The translations under genes were made by a program, and so were the position numbers. A stretch of 64,000 nt of DNA from Xanthobacter oligotrophicus. GTDB lineage: Bacteria; Pseudomonadota; Alphaproteobacteria; Rhizobiales; Xanthobacteraceae. This document shows positions 58,795 through 64,000 of this stretch, piece by piece (within the stretch, counting starts at the first letter, position 1; each line of letters begins with the position of its first letter). The notes beneath the pieces are model-generated. The model worked only from the letters and a program-made list of their open reading frames with translations. It did not search any database and was not told where the DNA came from. Location of the stretch: positions 186,001-250,000 of the forward strand of contig NZ_VTTL01000002.1 in NCBI RefSeq assembly GCF_008364685.1, read 5' to 3'.

Positions 58795-59202
58795 TCAGAG
58801 CGCCGCGAACGCAAGTTCCCCAGCGCTTTCCAGCGTCAGGTCGAAGGTCACTTCGCGGTCGTGCTCGGCGGCGATCTCCAGCGCGGTGATCTGGAACGGC
58901 CCGGTGATCGTGCCGAAATCCGGGATCACCACCTGGCAGGAGGCCAGCGCGCCGGAGAAGAAGGTCTGCCGCACCAGCGCGTCGGAGGCGGCATCCTTGA
59001 ACACGCCGGAGCCGGAGACCGACGCACGCTTCACCCCGGCCCCGTCCAGCAGCTCGCGCCAGCGCCCGGCGCTCTCGGAGTGGGTCACATCCACGCTCTG
59101 GGCGTTGAAGGCCAGGGTGCGCGAGCGCAGGCCCGCCACGGTGGTGAACTGGGTGCCGTCATGCATCTTCAGAAGCAGGTCCTTGCCCTTCTGCGCGGCC
59201 AT
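58795..59202 (-). CDS. Phage major tail tube protein (GTA gp9)
   Basis: 135 residues, TP901-1/major-tail-2 family (AQKGKDLLLKMHDGTQFTTVAGLRSRTLAFNAQSVDVTHSESAGRWRELLDGAG; SVSGSGVFKD; VTFDLTLESAGELAFAAL). Forms the tail tube. ATG at 59202, 16 bp after the DUF3168 stop; two chaperone genes follow. Confidence 0.94.
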   Translation of the reverse strand: MAAQKGKDLLLKMHDGTQFTTVAGLRSRTLAFNAQSVDVTHSESAGRWRELLDGAGVKRASVSGSGVFKDAASDALVRQTFFSGALASCQVVIPDFGTITGPFQITALEIAAEHDREVTFDLTLESAGELAFAAL

Positions 59203-59218
59203 CTCGTTTCTCCGAAAC

Positions 59219-59638
59219 TCAAAGGGGCTCGGTGACGGCGCGAAACCGCACCAGAGCATGGAAGGTGCGCCCGTCGCTCTCGCGGCGGACTTCGGCGGTG
59301 GTGGCGCGCAGATTGGCGAGCCGGTGGCCGGCGAGCGCCAGCGGCGCGTCGTGCAGCGCCTGGGCGACGGCGGCGGCCACCGCATAGGCCTCGACCCGAC
59401 CGCCGGAGCGCGAGAAGACGTGGAGCGTCAGCGCATGCTCGGTGCCGGCCTCGGTGGCGGTGGACCAATCGGCCACCACCGCCTCGCCCAGCGCCACGAA
59501 CGGGAAGTCCGCCTCCGCCGGCGGCACATCATGGATGCGCGGCCCGCCCAGCAGGGCGAGGAGCGCCGCGTCAGCAACGAGGGCCGCGTGGAGCGCCGCG
59601 CGCAGGGCGAGAGCCGGGCTGTCGACGGGGATACTCAT
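59219..59638 (-). CDS. DUF3168 tail completion/terminator protein (GTA gp8)
   Basis: 139 residues with the DUF3168 pattern (LALRAALHAALVADAALLALLGGPRIHDVPPAEADFPFVALGEAV; HALTLHVFSRSGGRVEAYAVA; FHALVRFRAVTEP). Caps or completes the tail. ATG at 59638 overlaps the preceding stop (ATGA). Confidence 0.93.
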   Translation of the reverse strand: MSIPVDSPALALRAALHAALVADAALLALLGGPRIHDVPPAEADFPFVALGEAVVADWSTATEAGTEHALTLHVFSRSGGRVEAYAVAAAVAQALHDAPLALAGHRLANLRATTAEVRRESDGRTFHALVRFRAVTEPL

Positions 59639-59922
59639 TTGCGCCTCCGGGCGAAGGCGAGGCGGATGCGGTCGAGCACGGGATCGCCCGGGCGCCCCAG
59701 CCCACCACGGATGCGCGCCAGCAGCGCGGGATCGGCGACGCGCACCACCGGCCGCTGGGGCGATCCGGCGATGGCGGCGGGCACCCCGGTCTCGGCGGTG
59801 ATCTCGGCGGCCAGCTCCCGCGCCGCGCGGCCGGCGGCCTCGGCCTCGGCGGCCGGCAGGTGGCGGGCGGCGAGGCGCTGGGCGAGGCCCTGCAGGCCGC
59901 TGGTGCCGATGGTGGCCTTCAT
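59635..59922 (-). CDS. HK97-gp10-like tail-component protein
   Basis: 95 residues (LQGLAQRLAARHLPAAEAEAAGRAARELAAEITAETG; VPAAIAGSPQRPVVRVADPALLARIRG) of the small GTA/HK97 gp10-like group at the head-tail junction. ATG overlaps: starts at 59922, 4 bp overlap with the adaptor stop. Confidence 0.85.
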   Translation of the reverse strand: MKATIGTSGLQGLAQRLAARHLPAAEAEAAGRAARELAAEITAETGVPAAIAGSPQRPVVRVADPALLARIRGGLGRPGDPVLDRIRLAFARRRK

Positions 59923-60239
59923 GTCTCTTCCTCCCGGCAGCGGATGTGGTGGAAGCGGCCGCGCCCGTCCGCGTCCACCACCGCCTCCACATGGAAGCGG
60001 CGGCCGGCATGGAGCAGGCGGTCGCCGGCGGCGACGGTGTTGGGCGCACGCACGGTGAGGCGCAGGAGGCGGCTCGCGCGCGGGCGCTCCTCGGCAATGC
60101 CGTAGTCGGTGGAAAGGGCTTCGATGGCGCCCCACAGCACGTCCACGGTGAGGAAGGTGCGGACGATACCGCCGGCGCCATCGGGCAGGTCCACGGGGGT
60201 CTGGTGCGTCAGGCGGTGGCGCAGCGCCCCGACGCTCAC
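59919..60239 (-). CDS. Head-tail adaptor/stopper protein (GTA gp7)
   Basis: 106 residues, SPP1-gp16/HK97-like head closure (VGALRHRLTHQTPVDLPDGAGGIVRTFLTVDVLWGAIEALS; VRAPNTVAAGDRLLHAGRRFHVEAVVDADGRGRFHHIRCREEE). GTG at 60239 overlaps the connector stop (GTGA). Confidence 0.9.
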   Translation of the reverse strand: MSVGALRHRLTHQTPVDLPDGAGGIVRTFLTVDVLWGAIEALSTDYGIAEERPRASRLLRLTVRAPNTVAAGDRLLHAGRRFHVEAVVDADGRGRFHHIRCREEET

Positions 60240-60799
60240 AGCCGCACCACGCGATAGGGCGCCAGCAGTGCCCGCACGGCGGCGGGCAGCGCGGTGGCCT
60301 CGCCCGGCCCATCGCGATGCTCGTAGAAGTGCGCCACCAGCAGGCGCACGGCCTGCACCAGGTCCGCCGGCACATCGGCGGCGTTCGGGCCATAGCCGGC
60401 GGTGAAGGTGATGCCGATGCCGCCATGGCGTACCAGCGGCGCGCTCACCCGCCCCGGCTCCACGCGGAACAGGGCGGGGGCGCGATCGCCCACCAGCGTC
60501 AGGGCGCCGGCGGGCAGCGCCACCGGTGTGCCGTCCGCCGCTGCGACGGTGGCGCCGAGGATCTGGCGCACCGGCGACAGGGGCGCCGGGATGATGCCGC
60601 GCAGGGGCCAGGCATCGAGGCTGAAGCGCCAGGTCTGCTCCAGCAGCGCGCGGCCGGTCTCCACCTCCACCCGGCGCCGGGCGGCGGTGACGAGGGCGTC
60701 GAGGAGGGCGTCCTCGTCCGTGTGGTCGATGCGCAGATAGGCCTTCGCCTCGGCGCGCGTGAGCGGCTCGGCGGCGGGGCCGGCGACAAGGTCTGCCAT
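60236..60799 (-). CDS. Head-tail connector protein (GTA gp6)
   Basis: 187 residues (PLTRAEAKAYLRIDHTDEDALLDALVTAARRRVEVETGRALLEQTWRFSLDAWP, then a beta-rich part ending AVRALLAPYRVVRL), as in the HK97-gp6/GTA gp6 connector ring. ATG at 60799. In other GTAs it lies directly after the capsid gene; here a plus-strand pair intervenes. Confidence 0.93.
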   Translation of the reverse strand: MADLVAGPAAEPLTRAEAKAYLRIDHTDEDALLDALVTAARRRVEVETGRALLEQTWRFSLDAWPLRGIIPAPLSPVRQILGATVAAADGTPVALPAGALTLVGDRAPALFRVEPGRVSAPLVRHGGIGITFTAGYGPNAADVPADLVQAVRLLVAHFYEHRDGPGEATALPAAVRALLAPYRVVRL

Positions 60800-60849
60800 G
60801 GGAGGCTCCGGTGGGTGGGGAGGGGGTGGAAACAGAGATCTCCGCCCGC

Positions 60850-60938
60850 GCCATGCGCCCCCTCTACCGCCTGCGGGGGAGGGCTGAGGGGGCAGCAGGG
60901 CGGGACACAGCGGCGGGACGGTGGCGAAGCCGGGCAGA
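60850..60938. repeat. GC-rich direct repeat, first copy
   Basis: About 90 bp (GCCATGCGCCCCCTCTACCG..GAGGGGGCAGCAGGGCGGG..GGCGGGACGG..GGCGAAGCCGGG), imperfectly repeated at 61053-61144. Lies in the 511-bp gap between the connector gene and the trypsin-like gene. Confidence 0.8.
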
Positions 60939-61052
60939 GGAAGCCCGGCCATCGCGAATGCGGAAACGGCCCGCCCCCACCCTGCCCGCCCCCACAAGCG
61001 GGAGAGGGTTCACCGGCTGCGCGGGATTGAGATACTTCTCTCAACGCAAACA

Positions 61053-61144
61053 GCGATGCGCCCCTTCTCCCGCTTGCGGGGAAGGACTGGGGAGGGGGCA
61101 GCAGGGCGGGCACCGGCGGGACGGACGGTAGCGAAACCGGGTTG
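61053..61144. repeat. GC-rich direct repeat, second copy
   Basis: Matches the block at 60850-60938 in order, including GGGGGCAGCAGGGCGGG and CGGCGGGACGG..GCGAAACCGGG. An inverted partner of its TCTCCCGCTTGCGGG motif lies at about 60990. Nothing else is seen in the gap 60800-61310. Confidence 0.8.
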
Positions 61145-61310
61145 AACAAACCCCGCCGCCGGAAACCGCGCGAACAAAAAACCGCAAATGGCCAAGCCTA
61201 AGACGCACAGTCGCCAGCGCTGTGACCGAACGGCATCGCCCCGCGCGGAAAGGAAATCCCCGCCCCCGCCCGCCATTGACGCACCACCCGGCGGGCGGCA
61301 GAAACGGGAG

Positions 61311-62060
61311 ATGATCGCCGCACGCCTTCCCGCCTTCGCGCTCGTCGCGGCCCTCCTTGCGCCAGGCGCGGCGCAGGCCATCGTGGGCGGTGCGCCGGCG
61401 GCGGCGGAGGTGGCGGCGCAGACGGTGCTCATCGTCTCCACTCGCGGCGCCTCCTGCACGGGCGCGGTGCTTGCGCCTGATCTCGTGCTCACCGCAGCCC
61501 ATTGCGTGGCGCCGGCGGCGGACTATGCGGTGGCCATCATCGGCGACGGACCGCCGAAGCTGGTGCCGGCGAAGCGCATCGCCGTTCATCCGCGCTTCGA
61601 TGCCGGCCAGTTCCAGACCCGCCGACCGACCCCCGATCTCGCCCTGGTGAAGCTCGCCGAGCCCCTGCCCGGCCGCTTCCGCACCGCCCGGCTGGCGAAT
61701 GCCGACGGCCTGCCCGAGAAGGGCACCGCCTTCCTGCTCGCCGGCTATGGCGTTATCGCCGATGGACAGGCCAAGAGTGCCGGAACGCTGCGCACGGTGG
61801 CGCTGCCCTCCATCGGCACCACGGGGGGCATCATGGTGCGCCTGTCGGCGCCGGAGGGCGCGGCCGGCGCCTGCACCGGCGACAGTGGCGGCCCCGCCTT
61901 CCGCGACGGGGCGGTGGCGGGCGTCACCGGCTGGGCCACCGGGCCGGGAGGCAGCCGCGGCTGCGGCGGCGTCACCGGCGTGACATTGGTGTCGCTCCAT
62001 CGCGACTGGATCGAGGCCACCGCGAAGAGCCTCGGCAGCCCGCTCGGCAGCGGGAGATAG
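61311..62060 (+). CDS. Secreted trypsin-like serine protease
   Basis: 249 residues: signal peptide (residues 1-23), IVGG (24-27) as mature N-terminus, and the chymotrypsin-fold triad His64 (TAAHC), Asp109 (PDLALVKL) and Ser192 (GDSGGP). Complete and probably active in the periplasm or outside. Start ATG at 61311 gives the signal peptide; its ribosome site is poorly spaced. Opposite strand to the phage genes, 2 bp before the transglycosylase. Confidence 0.88.
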   Translation: MIAARLPAFALVAALLAPGAAQAIVGGAPAAAEVAAQTVLIVSTRGASCTGAVLAPDLVLTAAHCVAPAADYAVAIIGDGPPKLVPAKRIAVHPRFDAGQFQTRRPTPDLALVKLAEPLPGRFRTARLANADGLPEKGTAFLLAGYGVIADGQAKSAGTLRTVALPSIGTTGGIMVRLSAPEGAAGACTGDSGGPAFRDGAVAGVTGWATGPGGSRGCGGVTGVTLVSLHRDWIEATAKSLGSPLGSGR

Positions 62061-62062
62061 GG

Positions 62063-63061
62063 ATGGCGCCGGCCGCATCGCCCCGTTACAGGCGCGCCGG
62101 CCGGATCATCGCTGCTGCCATGGTCGCCCTTCTCGGCGCCGGGCCGGCCTTCGGCCAGAGCGCGGGTGAAGCCACCCCGGACAAGCCGGCATCGACAGCG
62201 CCCGCTCCCTCCGATCCCGCGGCGGCAAATCCGGCGCCCGCCAGTCCCGCGCGGGGCGAAACGGTGGACCAGGCCATCTGCCGCCTCATCGATGCGGCGG
62301 CGGCAAAAGAGGGCCTGCCGGCCGCCTTCCTCACCCGCCTCATCTGGCGCGAAAGCTCGTTCCGCCCCCATGTGGTGAGCAACAAGGGGGCGCAGGGCAT
62401 CGCCCAGTTCATGCCCGGCACCGCGAAGGAGCGCGGGCTGGAAAATCCGTTCGATCCGGAGGCGGCGATCCCGGCTTCCGCGGCGCTGCTCGCCGACCTC
62501 AACCGCCGCTTCGGCAATCTGGGGCTGGCGGCGGCGGCCTACAATGCCGGTCCCGGGCGCGTCTCCGGCTTCCTCAATGGTGGCGGCCTGCCGGAGGAGA
62601 CGCGCGCCTATGTGCGCATCATCACCGGCCGCCCGGCGGAGGACTGGGCGGCGCTGCGGCGCCAGGGAGCCGACAAAGCAGCGGACAAGGGAACCGACAA
62701 GGCGGGCGAGGCCCCGGCCGTCCCGCAGGAGGCCTGCCTTGCCACCGTCGCCGCCCTGCGCAAGGGCGCGCCAGCCCCCTTGGCGGGCGAGCCGGCCAAC
62801 CCGCTGTTCGCCCCCTGGGGGGTGCAGATCTCCGGCAATTACGTGCGCGACATCGCGCTCGCCTCGTTCCGCCGGGAGGCGACCCGCTATCCCGCCGAAT
62901 TCGCGGACCTGACCCCGGTGATCGTGGCGACGCGGGTGGGCGGGCGCGGCCCGCGCACCTTCTATCGCGTGCGCCTCCCGGCCCAGACCAAGGCCGAGGG
63001 CATGAAAATCTGCGACCGCCTGCGCAAGGCCGGCGGCGCCTGCCTGGTGCTGCCGAACTGA
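62063..63061 (+). CDS. Lytic transglycosylase (SLT) with SPOR-like C-terminus
   Basis: 332 residues: signal peptide (to about 31), Pro/Ala linker, SLT domain with catalytic Glu97 (LIWRESSFRPHVVSNKGAQGIAQFMPGTA) and NLGLAAAAYNAGPGRVSGFL, then a C-terminal SPOR-like domain (ISGNYVRDIALASFRRE, TFYRVRLPAQTKAEGMKICDRLRKAGGACLVL). Cleaves glycan strands in the periplasm. Coupled to the protease gene. Could be a cell-division enzyme or a particle-release factor. Confidence 0.92.
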   Translation: MAPAASPRYRRAGRIIAAAMVALLGAGPAFGQSAGEATPDKPASTAPAPSDPAAANPAPASPARGETVDQAICRLIDAAAAKEGLPAAFLTRLIWRESSFRPHVVSNKGAQGIAQFMPGTAKERGLENPFDPEAAIPASAALLADLNRRFGNLGLAAAAYNAGPGRVSGFLNGGGLPEETRAYVRIITGRPAEDWAALRRQGADKAADKGTDKAGEAPAVPQEACLATVAALRKGAPAPLAGEPANPLFAPWGVQISGNYVRDIALASFRREATRYPAEFADLTPVIVATRVGGRGPRTFYRVRLPAQTKAEGMKICDRLRKAGGACLVLPN

Positions 63062-63366
63062 GGGGGCGGGGGGGGTATCCCTCGCCCGGTCGTAATGCGG
63101 CTCCCACCCGTCCCTCGCCCGCGCGGGGAGACACGCAGAGAGGTGTCACAGTCGCCATCGCCCCTCCCAGCGTCGCCGTCCGGCTTGAGCGGACGGCCCA
63201 TGGCCCCGCCTGGGAAGACGCAGCCGTAACACCGTGGAGGCTGGGACACGCGGAGAGATGGACCCTCCGGTCAAGCCGGAGGGCGACGGCGGTGAGACGC
63301 GGACCCTACCCCGCACCACAAGCCGGAGAGGGGTCTTCGGCGCCCTTGGACGAAGACCCCTCCCCC
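63062..63366. repeat. Intergenic region with short palindromes
   Basis: 305 bp, no gene. Contains hairpin CCCTCCGG-TCAAG-CCGGAGGG (63263-63283) and a related CGTCCGGCTTGAGCGGACGG palindrome near 63177. Terminator or REP-type repeat between convergent transglycosylase and capsid genes. Confidence 0.6.
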
Positions 63367-64000
63367 TCAGCTCACCGCGAACTTCAGCAGCTTGGCGGCG
63401 TCGAAGTCCTGCACCCCGCCGCCCACGCGCTTGGTGGTGTAGAACAGCACGTAGGGCTTGGCCGAATAGGGATCGCGCAGCACCCGCACCCCGGCGCGGT
63501 CCACCACCAGATAGAAGCGGCGGAAGTCGCCGAAGGCGATGGCGTAGGCATCGGCCGCCACGTCGGGCATGGCCTCGCTTTCCACCACCGGGAAGCCCAT
63601 GAGGCTGGCGCCCTGGCCCACCCCGGCGGGCGGAGCCCACAGGTAGTTGCCGTTCTCGTCCTTCAGCTTGCGCACCGCGCCTTGCGTCTGCCGGTTCATG
63701 ACGAAGGTGGCGTTCTGCCGGTAGCCCGCCTTCAGCGCATAGACCAGGTCCAGCAGCGGATCGGCCGGCGTCGCGGACGGGAAGGCCCCCGCCGCGCCGG
63801 TGGCCACATAGCCCACCTTGTCCCAGGCCCAGGCGCTCTCCGCCACCTTGGTGTAGGCGAGGAAGCCCTTGGGCTTGGCCACGCCATCGCCGGTGACGAA
63901 GGCCACCCCCTCCTGGCTCGCGAAGGCGGTGTCCACCTCGGTGGCGAGCCACTCCTCCACATTCACCTGCGCGTCGTCCAGCAGCGACTGGGTGGCGGCG
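63367..64000 (-). CDS. HK97-type major capsid protein (GTA gp5), 5' partial
   Basis: About 210 residues visible of the C-terminal two-thirds; the gene runs on past the right edge. HK97 capsid features: NVEEWLATEVDTAFASQEGVAFVTGDGVAKPKGFLAY, FVMNRQTQGAVRKLKDENGNYLWAPPAGVGQGASLMGFPVVESEAMP, AIAFGDFRRFYLVVDRAGVRVLRDPYSAKPYVLFYTTKRVGGGV. This identifies the cluster as HK97/GTA type. Confidence 0.96.
   Translation of the reverse strand, partial: AATQSLLDDAQVNVEEWLATEVDTAFASQEGVAFVTGDGVAKPKGFLAYTKVAESAWAWDKVGYVATGAAGAFPSATPADPLLDLVYALKAGYRQNATFVMNRQTQGAVRKLKDENGNYLWAPPAGVGQGASLMGFPVVESEAMPDVAADAYAIAFGDFRRFYLVVDRAGVRVLRDPYSAKPYVLFYTTKRVGGGVQDFDAAKLLKFAVS

Overview
The window is GC-rich DNA from an alphaproteobacterium, most likely of the order Hyphomicrobiales (Rhizobiales). 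A Xanthobacter/Azorhizobium-type relative would fit, but the genus cannot be fixed from the sequence alone. The evidence is the FeuP-like response regulator, a DUF3126 protein, an RT0821/Lpp0805-type surface lipoprotein, an extended IF-1 paralogue beside a DEAD-box helicase, a gene-transfer-agent (GTA) type structural cluster, and dispersed palindromic repeats of a kind common in that order. I saw no tRNA, rRNA, CRISPR array, transposase or integrase.

Positions 1-14281 hold household and envelope genes: a DUF892 ferritin-like protein, a small hydrophilic protein, alpha/beta hydrolases, an L,D-transpeptidase, a cold-shock protein, a NitT/TauT-type ABC importer (4830-7541), serine O-acetyltransferase, DUF3126, DUF2165, IF-1 and a RhlE-like helicase. 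Positions 14282-19402 hold a DedA protein, molybdate uptake (modA, modB, modC and a short ModE) and an FTR1-type iron permease. Positions 19965-26335 hold a periplasmic metal-handling operon: imelysin, multicopper oxidase, di-heme c-type oxidoreductase, second imelysin and DUF1513. The 562-bp gap between the FTR1 gene and this operon carries dyads that could be iron-responsive operators. Positions 26495-30749 hold an FMN reductase, queD and queE (7-deazaguanine pathway), a lipoprotein hydrolase and a ring-cleaving dioxygenase-like protein.

Positions 30798-42229 hold a one-carbon/methylated-amine cluster. Three adjacent genes (38666-41287) encode a zinc-ribbon protein, a VanB-type flavin/2Fe-2S reductase and a DUF3445 haem subunit. 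They match the heme-dependent oxidative N-demethylase (dimethylamine monooxygenase) complex. Around them lie an APC permease, a DUF1989-GcvT fusion, a separate GcvT-like protein, and an acyl-CoA-dehydrogenase-fold flavoprotein with its own flavin reductase. The inferred scheme is import of a methylated amine, oxidative N-demethylation, and capture of the formaldehyde on tetrahydrofolate. A universal stress protein follows. Positions 42310-45015 hold a surface lipoprotein and a FeuQ/FeuP-like two-component system.

Positions 45299-64000 hold a GTA-type phage structural cluster read on the minus strand from the right edge: HK97 capsid, connector, adaptor, tail terminator, major tail protein, tail chaperones, tape measure, DUF2460, DUF2163, NlpC/P60, the 1299-residue hub, DUF2793 head spike, spike base, tail spike, and a lysis cassette of GH108 endolysin plus overlapping Rz/Rz1-type spanins. 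Two islands of plus-strand genes interrupt it. One is a histone-H1-like Ala/Lys/Pro protein plus a porin-signature mini-protein, between tape measure and DUF2460. The other is a secreted trypsin-like protease plus a lytic transglycosylase, between capsid and connector. Terminase, portal and prohead protease would lie beyond the right edge.

Several families of intergenic palindromic repeats recur. In two cases the end of one repeat family supplies the stop codon of the adjacent gene (queD and the tail-spike gene).
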